In this document: positions 8,049 through 16,973 of the stretch, in pieces
Layout of the letters: each line of letters opens with the position of its first letter
Numbering within the stretch: position 1 is the first letter of the stretch
DNA from: Natronosalvus hydrolyticus
Lineage (GTDB): Archaea > Halobacteriota > Halobacteria > Halobacteriales > Natrialbaceae
DNA length: 64,000 nucleotides
Assembly (NCBI GenBank): GCA_025517525.1
Contig: JAOPJZ010000002.1
Coordinates: forward strand, 124,001-188,000
Reading direction: 5' to 3'
The notes under the pieces: generated by a model
Told to the model about the DNA's origin: nothing
Seen by the model: the letters and a program-made list of their open reading frames with translations, nothing else
Database searches by the model: none
Position numbers and translations under genes: made by a program

Positions 8049-10652
8049 GTGAAATCGGCGCTCGCCGACCGGTATGCCGATGGACTCGTCGCACGAAGCA
8101 AACTGGTCGTGGTCGTCCTGTTGGTCCTGACCGCCGTCGTCGCAGCCGGTGCCGTGGTCAACGAAATCGAAGATGCGGGTATCGGCGAGTTCGAGACTGA
8201 TTCCGAGGAAACGGCCGCCCTCGAGTACATCGACGAACGCTACGAGACTGACGACCGGATCGTCGCCCAGATCGTCGTCCGTGAGGAGGGTGGTGACGTA
8301 CTCACACGCGAGTCGTTACTCGAGGGGCTTCGGTTACAACAGGACGTGCGGGCCGACCCGGCACTGAACGCAACACTCGACGACGACGGCTTCGTCGCCC
8401 TCGAGAACGTCGTCGGGACGGCTGCCGTCTTCGAGGACAGGGCCGTCGAGGCGAACGGACCGCCCGACAGGAGTCAGCCGACGCTCGAGGAACAGATAGC
8501 TGCGCTCGAGTCCCGTTCGGACGAGGAAGTGGCGGTTTTGCTCGCCGATCTCCTCGACCCCGACGCTGGAACGCAAGGTGAGAACCCGTATGACTTCCTG
8601 CCCCAGTCGTACGAACCGGGGTCGACGACGGCCGAGTCGCGAATCGTCTTCCTCTTCCAGATCGACGAGAGCGGGGATGGCGAGGAGCCACAGGCGGCCT
8701 ACGACGCTCACGTCGAAATCGAGTCACTGTTCGAACAGCGCTTCGACGACGGCTTCGTCTTCGGACAGGGGATAACCGACGCGGCCTCAGCGAGCGCCGT
8801 CGGTGACAGTTTCGCCATCATTACCCCAGTCGCGCTCGTGTTGGTGCTGTTCGTTCTGGGTGTCACCTACCGAGACGTCGTCGACGTGCTGATCGGGTTG
8901 GTCGGTATCGGCGTCGTCATGGCCTGGCTCGCCGGCCTCATCGGCTGGCTAGGGATTCCGACCAGCCAGCTCCTGATCGCTGTGCCCTTCCTCCTGATCG
9001 GGCTCTCTATCGACTACTCGTTACACGTCGTGATGCGCTATCGGGAAGCGCGAGCGGGCACCCTCGAGGAAGACGACGGTGATGGATCCGACGATACCGA
9101 ACTGCACCTCGCTGACGGCGGCGTCAGAGGTGTTCGACGCGGGATGGCACTCGGTCTCGGCGGTGTCGTCCTCGCACTCGCCGCGGCGACGTTCTCGACC
9201 GGGATCGGCTTCCTCTCGAACGTCGTCAGCCCGCTCCCGGCGATTCAGGACTTCGCCATCCTGAGTGCCGGTGGCATTCTCGCCACGTTCATCGCGTTCG
9301 GGATCTTCGTCCCCGCGCTCAAAGTCGAAGTCGACAGCCTGCTCGAGAATCGCTTCGGTCGAAACCGGGCCAAACCACCCTTCGGCGTCACGCCGGGCCC
9401 CGTCAACCGCGCGCTCTCGAGTGGCGTTTCGCTGGCCCGTCGGGTACCGGTCGCCGTCATCCTCGTCGCGTTCTTGCTCGCAGCGGGCGGCGCCTACAGC
9501 GCGACGGGAATCGATACCGAATTCAACGAAGCGGATTTCCTCCCACAGGACGCCCCCGAGTGGGCTAAATCGATACCGGGTCCGCTCTCGCCGGGTACCT
9601 ATACCATCGCGGACGACGCGGAGTACCTCGCGACAAACTTCCGGGGCCAGGGCGAAGGTGCACAGTCACAGGTGCTGTTGTACGGGGATCCGACCGACCC
9701 CGATGTCCTTCGAGGCATCGAAGACGCCCGCGGAACCGTCGATGGGGATGGCACTATTACGCTCCGTTCGGACGGAACGGCCGCCGTCGACGGCCCCCTC
9801 GAGACGCTTCGGCGCGTCGCTGCGGAGAACGAAACCGTTGCGACAGCGCTCGACGAACGGGATACCACCGGTGACGATGTTCCAGACGAGGACCTGGCGG
9901 GGCTGTACGACCTGCTGTATGAGGCCGACCCATCTGTCGCCGCGAGCGTTCTCGAGCGAAGCAACGACGGCAGCTACGAATCCGCTCGACTCGTCGTCTC
10001 CGTTCGTGGCGATAGTGCTGCCCAGACGGTTGCTGACGACACGCGGGCGTTCGCGAACGAAATCGAAACCCGCTCGTCGGTTACTGCCGTCGCGACTGGC
10101 GGCCCAGTTACCACGGCGGTCATCCAGGACGCCCTCCTCGAGACGCTCGTGCAGGCGTTTGCGGTCACGCTCGTCGTAATTTTGGTGTTTCTGACGGTAC
10201 TATACTGGGTCCGCCACCGGACGCTCACACTCGGTGTCGTCACGTTGGCCCCCGTGGTCGCCGCACTCGCGTGGCTGCTTGGGACGATGGCACTGCTCGA
10301 CCTTCCCTTTAACAGCGAGACGGCCGTCATCACGAGTCTCGCTATCGGGCTGGGCGTCGACTACAGCATTCACCTGAGCGAGCGCTTCGTCGACGAGCGC
10401 GAACGACGTGACACGCTCGAGGAAGCCCTGACGGCGACAGTGACTGGAACGGGTGGAGCCTTACTCGGCAGTGCGGCGACGACGGCGGCCGGTTTCGGGG
10501 TACTTGCGCTGGCGCTGGCCCCACCACTCCAGCGCTTTGGCCTGGTGACCGGGCTGGCGATCATCTTTGCGTTTATCGCCTGTCTCACCGTCTTGCCGTG
10601 TCTGTTGGTCGTTCGGGAACGCGTCCTCGAGCGGCTGCCGTTGGGCCGCTAA
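8049..10652 (+). CDS. MMPL/RND-family exporter
   Basis: About 867 residues with the duplicated RND layout: one N-terminal membrane helix, a large external domain, five to six helices, then a second helix-external-helices unit. Both halves carry the GxxxDYxxH motif of MmpL proteins (GLSIDYSLHVVMRY and GLGVDYSIHLSERF), which supplies the proton-relay aspartates. Substrate unknown; lipid- or hydrophobe-type export is typical of the family. The open frame begins at 7956, but GTG at 8049 (VKSALADRYADGLVARSK) starts immediately before the first helix and sits a suitable distance from TTTTATG at 8012; ATG at 8016 is the alternative. Confidence 0.88.
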   Translation: MKSALADRYADGLVARSKLVVVVLLVLTAVVAAGAVVNEIEDAGIGEFETDSEETAALEYIDERYETDDRIVAQIVVREEGGDVLTRESLLEGLRLQQDVRADPALNATLDDDGFVALENVVGTAAVFEDRAVEANGPPDRSQPTLEEQIAALESRSDEEVAVLLADLLDPDAGTQGENPYDFLPQSYEPGSTTAESRIVFLFQIDESGDGEEPQAAYDAHVEIESLFEQRFDDGFVFGQGITDAASASAVGDSFAIITPVALVLVLFVLGVTYRDVVDVLIGLVGIGVVMAWLAGLIGWLGIPTSQLLIAVPFLLIGLSIDYSLHVVMRYREARAGTLEEDDGDGSDDTELHLADGGVRGVRRGMALGLGGVVLALAAATFSTGIGFLSNVVSPLPAIQDFAILSAGGILATFIAFGIFVPALKVEVDSLLENRFGRNRAKPPFGVTPGPVNRALSSGVSLARRVPVAVILVAFLLAAGGAYSATGIDTEFNEADFLPQDAPEWAKSIPGPLSPGTYTIADDAEYLATNFRGQGEGAQSQVLLYGDPTDPDVLRGIEDARGTVDGDGTITLRSDGTAAVDGPLETLRRVAAENETVATALDERDTTGDDVPDEDLAGLYDLLYEADPSVAASVLERSNDGSYESARLVVSVRGDSAAQTVADDTRAFANEIETRSSVTAVATGGPVTTAVIQDALLETLVQAFAVTLVVILVFLTVLYWVRHRTLTLGVVTLAPVVAALAWLLGTMALLDLPFNSETAVITSLAIGLGVDYSIHLSERFVDERERRDTLEEALTATVTGTGGALLGSAATTAAGFGVLALALAPPLQRFGLVTGLAIIFAFIACLTVLPCLLVVRERVLERLPLGR

Positions 10653-10754
10653 TCCGTTCTGTCGTCCGAAGTAGGCGAGGCATACAGTAGCCACGGTCGG
10701 TATGGGCGGCGCGTAACAAAGCCCACACTCGGGAAAGCCAGGATTACGAGTGCC

Positions 10755-11297
10755 ATGTCCGAAGCACCCACGCCGTCGGCCACTCCCGTTGCTTTGGTTA
10801 CCTTGATCGTCGTGACGGGGCTCACGCTTGGCGGCATGGCGGTGTTGCTCACACCAGATGTCGGTCCGTCACTGTTCGGTCCCGACGAGGACTCGAGTGA
10901 AGACGAGGGCCAGTCGGCGCTCTACCAGTGGGCCGAATCGCAGTTCGTCGACGACGGGACGAGTTCACAGATGCCACAGAACACGTCGGATACCGGGTCG
11001 ACGGAGACGAACGCGACCGACACAGGGGCATCGAACACGACGGATGGTGAGGGCGACTCGAGCGACGACGGCGTGATGATGGAGACGGATACCCAGTCGG
11101 GATCGACGAACGACGAGGAAACTACCTCCTCGAGTTCCGGTGACGATACGACCGCGGAATCGGCTGCAGACGACCCCGACCGCGGCCCGCCAGCACACGC
11201 CGCCAGCGGAAACGGCCCGCCGGAACACGCTGCCAGTGCGAGCAGAGCGGGGCCACCAGACCATGCCAATGCATCCACATCAGCCGACACAGACTGA
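10755..11297 (+). CDS. Membrane-anchored acidic low-complexity protein with GPPxHA repeats
   Basis: 180 residues: a single membrane helix near residues 10-32 (VALVTLIVVTGLTLGGMAVLL) followed by a long Ser/Thr/Asp/Glu-rich tail that is presumably extracellular. The tail contains three GPP(A/E/D)HA motifs spaced 11-14 residues apart at its end (GPPAHA, GPPEHA, GPPDHA), a motif I have seen in other haloarchaeal surface proteins. No enzymatic domain. Function unknown; many Ser/Thr suggest possible O-glycosylation (inference). Confidence 0.65.
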   Translation: MSEAPTPSATPVALVTLIVVTGLTLGGMAVLLTPDVGPSLFGPDEDSSEDEGQSALYQWAESQFVDDGTSSQMPQNTSDTGSTETNATDTGASNTTDGEGDSSDDGVMMETDTQSGSTNDEETTSSSSGDDTTAESAADDPDRGPPAHAASGNGPPEHAASASRAGPPDHANASTSADTD

Positions 11298-11353
11298 CAC
11301 GGTCTACTGTCACTGTTTGCCGGTGAGTGCCCATACCGGGTCGGCAATTACCT

Positions 11354-11373
11354 AAGAGACGACAGTAAACCGT
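11354..11373 (+). repeat. 20-bp direct repeat, left copy, flanking the antiporter pair
   Basis: AAGAGACGACAGTAAACCGT occurs here and again, exactly and in the same orientation, at 15124-15143. The two copies bracket the two antiporter genes and nothing else. Bases outside the 20 differ. A perfect 20-mer repeated at 3.8 kb is very unlikely by chance and suggests insertion or site-specific recombination of the segment. Confidence 0.8.
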
Positions 11374-11553
11374 CTGAGTGTGAACGGACTCGAGGTATCT
11401 GTCTCCATCCGATACACCTATAGCCTGACTGCGAATCAGAGCCGGTCACCTCCAGACGAACCACTCGACGATAACAGGTGGTTTCGCTGATCAGGAGACG
11501 AGGGTCCAATATCGCCAAAACTAACTCCGCACCGAAATAACGGACGCTATCGG

Positions 11554-13302
11554 ATGGTCCTCGAAGTCCAGTTGACAACAGATCTCGCCATCATACTCCT
11601 TGGCGCGACTGTTTTGGGGTTCTTAGCGAAACAAACTGGTCAGCCGACGATCGTCGCATATATTATCGCCGGTGTGATACTTGGGCCAGCGGTGCTCGGT
11701 ATCGTCGGTGTGACCGAACTCACCGATGCACTCTCGGAGTTGGGTCTCGCATTTCTGCTGTTTTTGCTCGGTATCAAGATGCAACTCGAGGACGTTAGAC
11801 ACATTCTCGTGCCGATCATCAAAATCTCCATTCCACAGATGGCGGCGGTTGCGCTGGCCGGAATGGGCATCTCGGTCGTGCTCGGGTTCACACTGTTGGA
11901 GTCGGTGCTGATCGGGCTGGCAGTAATGTATAGCTCGACGGCGGTCGTCGTCAAAATGCTCAACGACAAGGACGAAGCGACGTCCCTACACGGCAAGATC
12001 GACGTGGGAGTGTTGCTCGTTCAGGACATCGTGGTCGTCATCCTGCTGGCGGTACTCGCGGCGGGACGTCCGGACGATATCGCCGAAATCGCGACGACGC
12101 TGGCGATCGTCCTCGTCCTCGCCGCACTCGTTACCGTCGCGGCGATCGGGGCGTCACAGTACGTGTTGCCACACGTATTCCGCCGTATCGCCGACAATAC
12201 CGAGGTGTTCTTCCTCATCGCGCTCTCGTGGGCGTTCTTATTCGTGTTTATCTCCGACGAAATCAATCTGTTTCTCGCCCCGTTCGGTATTGAGGCATAT
12301 CTCTCGATCGAGATGGGGGCGTTCCTGGCCGGACTCGCGATTGCACAGCTGCCCTACAGTAAAGAACTCAGAGATAGGGTGAACCCGCTGACCGACCTGT
12401 TCGTGATGATCTTTTTCGTCACGGTAGCGTTAACGCTCGAGCGTAACGAACTCCTGTTTTACTGGCAGGAGGCGCTTCTCGCTGCGGCCGTCTTGATGCC
12501 GGTGAAGTTCGTCATCTTCTTTTCGTTGATCAACTGGCAGCGGTTCAGCCTCGAGACGACGTTCTTGGGAAGCATCAACATGATACAGATAAGCGAGTTC
12601 GGTATCATCGTCGGCGTCGCAGCACAGCAAGGCGGGTTCATCGGGACGGAAGTCCTCGGCTTTCTCACGTTGCTCGCACTCGTTACGATGGGCGTGTCCG
12701 TCTACTTCATCGAGTTCAATCATCGGCTGTTCGAACGCGTCGAACCCGTGCTGTCGCGCTGGGCTGTCGACGGCGAATTTCAGGAGTCGAAAAAGACGTA
12801 TAGAGATCATGCCGTCGTAATCGGGCTGGACGAGGTGAGCAATACCGCGCTTCCGATACTCACGGACCGGTATGAGGACGTTCTGGTCGTCGACCGGACC
12901 GTCGATCACATCGAACAACTCGAAGCGGCGGGATACGACACGCTCTACGGCGACGTTCAAAATACCACGATCCGGAAGGATGCAGCGATCAAGGCTGCCG
13001 ATTTCGTTCTCTCATCGTCCGTACAGACCGAGATCAACAAAGCGGTACTACGGGAGGCAGCCGACGATGCGACCGTCTTCGTCGAGGCACGACGGATCGA
13101 TGACGCACGCGAACTCTACGATGAGGGTGCCAACTCCGTTCTCATGGGCCCGCACCTCGCTGCGGTCCGCCTCGAACGCTATCTCGAGATGTACTTCGAA
13201 GACCGGACGAAATTCCAGCATCTGATCGAAGGTGACAAAGAAATGATTGAATTGAAAGTCGACCATTCCACTGCGATCGTGGAGGGTGATCTCGATGAGT
13301 GA
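11554..13302 (+). CDS. CPA2-type cation:proton antiporter with degenerate TrkA-N domain
   Basis: 582 residues. About twelve membrane helices (residues 8-395) carry Kef/CPA2 signatures: LGFLAKQTGQPTIVAYIIAG, the YSSTAVVVKML crossing-helix segment and VGVLLVQDIVVVILL with the conserved Asp. The cytosolic C-terminus (about residue 415 on) is a TrkA-N/RCK fold, but its first glycine-rich loop reads VVIGLDEVSN rather than GxGxxG, so nucleotide binding may be lost. It overlaps the next antiporter gene by 8 nt (ATGAGTGA), implying translational coupling and possibly a heterodimer. CTCGAG is rarer here than in neighbouring genes. K+ or Na+ specificity cannot be told. Confidence 0.88.
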   Translation: MVLEVQLTTDLAIILLGATVLGFLAKQTGQPTIVAYIIAGVILGPAVLGIVGVTELTDALSELGLAFLLFLLGIKMQLEDVRHILVPIIKISIPQMAAVALAGMGISVVLGFTLLESVLIGLAVMYSSTAVVVKMLNDKDEATSLHGKIDVGVLLVQDIVVVILLAVLAAGRPDDIAEIATTLAIVLVLAALVTVAAIGASQYVLPHVFRRIADNTEVFFLIALSWAFLFVFISDEINLFLAPFGIEAYLSIEMGAFLAGLAIAQLPYSKELRDRVNPLTDLFVMIFFVTVALTLERNELLFYWQEALLAAAVLMPVKFVIFFSLINWQRFSLETTFLGSINMIQISEFGIIVGVAAQQGGFIGTEVLGFLTLLALVTMGVSVYFIEFNHRLFERVEPVLSRWAVDGEFQESKKTYRDHAVVIGLDEVSNTALPILTDRYEDVLVVDRTVDHIEQLEAAGYDTLYGDVQNTTIRKDAAIKAADFVLSSSVQTEINKAVLREAADDATVFVEARRIDDARELYDEGANSVLMGPHLAAVRLERYLEMYFEDRTKFQHLIEGDKEMIELKVDHSTAIVEGDLDE

Positions 13303-15007
13303 GCTTCTCACGACTATCTCGCTTATGTTCATCATCACGGGCCCGTTCCTGCTGATCGGCAATCGGTTCGATCTCCCGACGGTGCCGTTTTTGATCATCG
13401 CAGGGATCGTGGCCGGCTTCGTCATCGACGAAAACCTCGCACTCGAACTCGCACGCTATGGGATCGCGCTTTTAGTGTTTATGTTTGGTATCAGAATCGA
13501 TCTCACGAACGCGCGTCCGATACTGCGCGACAGTGAGGTCGCTGCAATCGGCCAGATTCTCGTCGTTGGCGGACTCGGAATCGGTGTCGGAATCCTGTTC
13601 GGCATCCCGCTGGCCGAGGCGGTGTATCTCGGTATCGCGGTCGCGTTCTCCTCAACGATCGTCGGGACGGCACTCTTACAGACCGAGATCAGACAGGAAC
13701 TCGTCCGGGGTCGGCTGGCTGAAACGATCCACTTTATTCAGGACCTGGTCGCCATCGTGATCTTGCTCGTCCTCGGGGCTGAAACGCTTACGGCCGACCC
13801 TATTGCGACACAGCTCGGCTACGGGGTTGTGCTGTTCGCCCTGGCCTTTCTGCTCGATCGGTATCTGTTAGATGTCGTCGGACGGCTCGCTGACGATTCG
13901 GACGAACTCATGATCATCGGCATCATCTCCTTACTCGTTCTGTTCGTCGCGGCGGCGACACTCGCCGGAGTCTCGATCGTTGTCGGCGCGTTCGCAGCCG
14001 GACTCGCCATCCGGTACAATCCGGTCGAACATCCGGGTCTTTTCAACGGTCTTGTCTCGATTCGAGACTTCTTCCTCGCGATCTTTTTCGTGACAGTCGG
14101 TGCACTTGTTGTCGTTCCGTTCGTCGAACTCGGCGTCGCCGCATCCGTCGAGAAACTCCTTCTCGTCGTCGGGCTCGTCATCCTAACGGCGGTCATCAAA
14201 CCGGTAGTCACCACAGCTATCCTGATAAAAAGCGGGTACGAAGCGCGCACGTCGACACTAACGAGTCTCAGTAGCGACCAGATAAGCGAGTTTGCACTCA
14301 TCATTGCCATCGAGGCACTACTATTGGAAATGTTGACGCAGAACGTCTTCGATGCGATCATTCTCGCGGCTGCGGTGACCATGATTACCTCCAGTCTAAC
14401 CCAACAGTACAACGAACGTATCTATCGTGCGGTCTCGAGCTGGATCACGTTCGAGGGAACACACGCGAAAATCGACGAGCGGAGTTCGGTTCCCGAACGC
14501 CCGACGGAGCACGTCATTATCGTCGGATACGGCAGAAAGGGACAACTCCTCGTCGATGCCTGTGAGAATTCCGATCTGCCCTACGTCGTCATCGATAACG
14601 ATCCTGCACGGTTGGATTCGATCTCTTCAGCGTGTGATGCGTACGTCTTCGGTGACGCGATGGAGATGTACACGTGGGACAAAGCGAACGTCGAAGCGGC
14701 GACGCTCGTCGTCTCGACGGTCAATTCGACTCCCGTGTCGAATCGGCTGTTGTCGTTCGATTTCGAGGCGGACCTCATTCTTCATACGGACGACGCTGCT
14801 GAAGGGGTGACGTTTTTCGAACGGGGCGCACTCTACGTCAGCGTCTCGGACGTACTCGCTGGCGAGGAACTCGCACAGCAGCTGCGGCGTCTGTTCGATG
14901 ACGGACTCTCCCCGGAGCAACTTCGTGAGGAACGGATAGCCGAACTAAACACCTACGTTGCGGTGGTCAAAGACCGAGATAGCGGAATTGTTGACGTCAG
15001 CCAGTAG
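13295..15007 (+). CDS. CPA2-type cation:proton antiporter with canonical TrkA-N domain
   Basis: 570 residues from ATG 13295, the codon overlapping the previous stop; an ATG three codons earlier is possible. Membrane domain about residues 5-375 with AFSSTIVGTALLQ and IHFIQDLVAIVILLVLG (conserved Asp). The C-terminal Rossmann domain carries an intact loop (VIIVGYGRKGQ) and the acidic end of the second strand (VVIDND), so it should bind NAD(H) or another nucleotide. The upstream partner has a degenerate version of this loop. Both genes lie between 20-bp direct repeats and look like a transferred module. Confidence 0.88.
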   Translation: MSELLTTISLMFIITGPFLLIGNRFDLPTVPFLIIAGIVAGFVIDENLALELARYGIALLVFMFGIRIDLTNARPILRDSEVAAIGQILVVGGLGIGVGILFGIPLAEAVYLGIAVAFSSTIVGTALLQTEIRQELVRGRLAETIHFIQDLVAIVILLVLGAETLTADPIATQLGYGVVLFALAFLLDRYLLDVVGRLADDSDELMIIGIISLLVLFVAAATLAGVSIVVGAFAAGLAIRYNPVEHPGLFNGLVSIRDFFLAIFFVTVGALVVVPFVELGVAASVEKLLLVVGLVILTAVIKPVVTTAILIKSGYEARTSTLTSLSSDQISEFALIIAIEALLLEMLTQNVFDAIILAAAVTMITSSLTQQYNERIYRAVSSWITFEGTHAKIDERSSVPERPTEHVIIVGYGRKGQLLVDACENSDLPYVVIDNDPARLDSISSACDAYVFGDAMEMYTWDKANVEAATLVVSTVNSTPVSNRLLSFDFEADLILHTDDAAEGVTFFERGALYVSVSDVLAGEELAQQLRRLFDDGLSPEQLREERIAELNTYVAVVKDRDSGIVDVSQ

Positions 15008-15123
15008 TATGATCCGGTCAGGAGTCGAAGATGTGTTCCAGGAGCAGTCCCTCCGACAGCTGTCTCAACTGAACCGGAGTCCCAGGCTTCGGTCACCGAC
15101 GAACCAGATCCATCGCGGACCGG

Positions 15124-15143
15124 AAGAGACGACAGTAAACCGT
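15124..15143 (+). repeat. 20-bp direct repeat, right copy
   Basis: Exact second copy of AAGAGACGACAGTAAACCGT. It begins one base beyond the stop codon of the leftward DUF6293 gene (stop at 15145-15147), so the ancestral site was probably the 3' flank of that gene. Confidence 0.8.
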
Positions 15144-15144
15144 A

Positions 15145-16104
15145 TCAGACCGGCGTCGAATCCGAGTGGGCGCGAACCCACAGTTCCCCGATTCTCGAGA
15201 GTCGCGTTCGGTAGGACTTTCCGTGTTCTTCGCGCTCGATGTAGCCTTTGCCACCGGGGCCCAGTCGGTCGACGTTGTAGATGACTTTCGAGCGGAAACT
15301 GTCGGTGTACTCTTCGTTGAGTTCTCGAGCGAGGGCTTCGGCCAACTCGGAGACGGATTCGAACTCGCCGTCCTCGCCGAGTTTGTACAGGATGAGCTCC
15401 TCGAAGGGCTTGACGTTCGAAAATGAGGCGACGGGCAGTTCGACGATGTGTGCGCCGTCGATCTCTTTCGCCCCGATTGTCGTTCCGCGTTCGTCGAACT
15501 CAGCGAGGAGATTCCGGGCGCTCTGGAGGCGCTCGGCGACACGTTCGCCTTCGAGTTGTGCCTCGACGCGGTCGCCCTCGAGGACGTCGGCGGCGTCCGA
15601 TTCGACGCTTTGGCCGACCGTCGACTCGAGGAGGTCCTCGAGCAGGGTTGCCTGCTCGCGAAGTTCTTCGGCGAGCTCGGTCTCGAGGTACTTCTCGGGG
15701 GCCGTGTAGTAGGTGTGAATGTGCTCACGGTCGTCCTGTCGTTCGACCATCAGCGAGTGGGCCGCAGTCGCGAAGGCGAAACTCACCGTTCGGGGCATGG
15801 CGGCGATGTTGACCCAGACCTCGTTGCCCCGGTCGAGTTCGTCGTTGATCAGGTCGTAGGCCTGCTCGAACGCCTCGTCGTAGTCGTAGACGTCCTCGAG
15901 GACGAACCGTTCGGTGGTCGCACCAAGCAGGTTCTCGAAGTCCGTCTCGAGTTTCTGTGAAAGATGCCGGGAGTACTCGACGTTGGCCTCGCTGCCAACC
16001 GCGCCCTCGAGTAAGATGACGCGGTCGACGTCGTACTGATCGCGGACCAGGGGGGCGATCAGCCGGTCGTAGTCGAACCCGACCGGGACGATGTGTGTTT
16101 GCAT
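15145..16104 (-). CDS. HFX_2341-type (DUF6293) regulator with CARF-like N-domain and C-terminal winged helix
   Basis: 319 residues. N-terminal part (about 1-130) begins with MQTHIVPVGFDYDRLIAPL and has alternating strands and helices including WVNIAAMPRTVSFAFATAA, a Rossmann-like layout that resembles CARF sensor domains. A central coiled region (residues 140-205) leads to a C-terminal winged helix (LYKLGEDGEFESVSELAEALARELNEEY, then KVIYNVDRLGPGGKGYIERE). I recognise this as the haloarchaeal HFX_2341/DUF6293 family. The CARF relationship is my reading of the fold and needs a profile search. No CRISPR genes are in the window. Start is the only good ATG; gene stands alone. Confidence 0.75.
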   Translation of the reverse strand: MQTHIVPVGFDYDRLIAPLVRDQYDVDRVILLEGAVGSEANVEYSRHLSQKLETDFENLLGATTERFVLEDVYDYDEAFEQAYDLINDELDRGNEVWVNIAAMPRTVSFAFATAAHSLMVERQDDREHIHTYYTAPEKYLETELAEELREQATLLEDLLESTVGQSVESDAADVLEGDRVEAQLEGERVAERLQSARNLLAEFDERGTTIGAKEIDGAHIVELPVASFSNVKPFEELILYKLGEDGEFESVSELAEALARELNEEYTDSFRSKVIYNVDRLGPGGKGYIEREEHGKSYRTRLSRIGELWVRAHSDSTPV

Positions 16105-16144
16105 ACCGGCTCTTTGGGATGTAGGGCCCCTAACCGTGTTGGTC

Positions 16145-16226
16145 CGTAGTAGACAGTGAAACGGTGTACCTGCCTATTGCGACACCATCTTGCGAGGGGA
16201 TGTGCACTGACTTTCACCCGTTCTAT
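16145..16226. repeat. Degenerate copy of the 84-bp palindromic MITE-like element
   Basis: CGTAGTAGACAGTGAAACGG at the left, an internal TATTGCGACACCATCTTGCGA, and ACTGACTTTCACCCGTTCTATT at the right align with the intact elements at 48280 and 54809. The right terminal repeat is decayed. Its right end overlaps the 3' end of the neighbouring leftward gene by about 4 nt. Confidence 0.7.
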
Positions 16227-16900
16227 TGCTGGTCGTCTTCGGGTTCGAGTGTCGGTTCGGCCATCGCCCGGACGAACGCGGCGATGGTTTCCCGGTCAGC
16301 ATTCGGGTCCACCTGAAAGGTCGACTCGAGTCCTGGCGGGGCCTCGAGCGGGAAGGTCCCGCCGGCCATCGCGTAGCTGTTTCCGGCCGGCCAGATGGCC
16401 AGATGGGTTTCGGTGGTGATGCCGTCGGCGAGCGAGTTTTCACCGCCAGTGCCGGGGGTGTCCGAACTCGAGTCGGACGAATTCCCCGCATTCTCGCTCG
16501 TCTCGGTCGCGAGTGGGTACCGACTCTCGAAAACGTACCACTTACCGGCGACCCCGTCACCGCGGTCGAACGAGACGACTTTTCGCTCGCCGTCGATCAG
16601 CAGGCCCTCGGATTCGATCATCGAGATGAACCGGCCTTTCGCCTTCCCGGCTGCCATCGAGAACACGCCTTCCGGAGTGACCCCGAGTGCACTCAGCGGA
16701 GGATGGATCTCGAGGTCGATTCGGTACAGTGACCGCGGGGAAAGAGTGGTGTCGACGTCATCCATCGCCGTCGCCGTCTCGCGGTGTTCATAGAGTGTCG
16801 TCTCGGCGACGACCGAGAGCACCATGATCGAGCCGCGTTCACGGCGGGTGCCGGTCTGTCGCCACTCGTCGGCGAACTCGGATGGCAGTGCTGTCGACAT
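16223..16900 (-). CDS. Conserved haloarchaeal protein of unknown function
   Basis: 225 residues, soluble, no signal peptide. It opens with MSTALPSEFADEWRQTGTRRERG and alternates beta-rich segments (MVLSVVAETTLYEHRETATAM, RKVVSFDRGDGVAGKWYVFESRYPL) with a Ser/Asp/Gly-rich low-complexity insert near residues 132-155. The last third has WPAGNSYAMAGGTFPL. I do not recognise a catalytic motif. Related proteins of this type are common in haloarchaea. It is followed upstream by the symporter operon in the same orientation, 73 nt away, but no functional link is evident. Its last few bases run into a decayed palindromic repeat. Confidence 0.6.
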   Translation of the reverse strand: MSTALPSEFADEWRQTGTRRERGSIMVLSVVAETTLYEHRETATAMDDVDTTLSPRSLYRIDLEIHPPLSALGVTPEGVFSMAAGKAKGRFISMIESEGLLIDGERKVVSFDRGDGVAGKWYVFESRYPLATETSENAGNSSDSSSDTPGTGGENSLADGITTETHLAIWPAGNSYAMAGGTFPLEAPPGLESTFQVDPNADRETIAAFVRAMAEPTLEPEDDQQ

Positions 16901-16973
16901 CGTCTATCGATCGTTCGCCATCGACAACCTTCGGCGTATCGATTAATCGCCCTCGAGGCCTTGGACGCACCGA

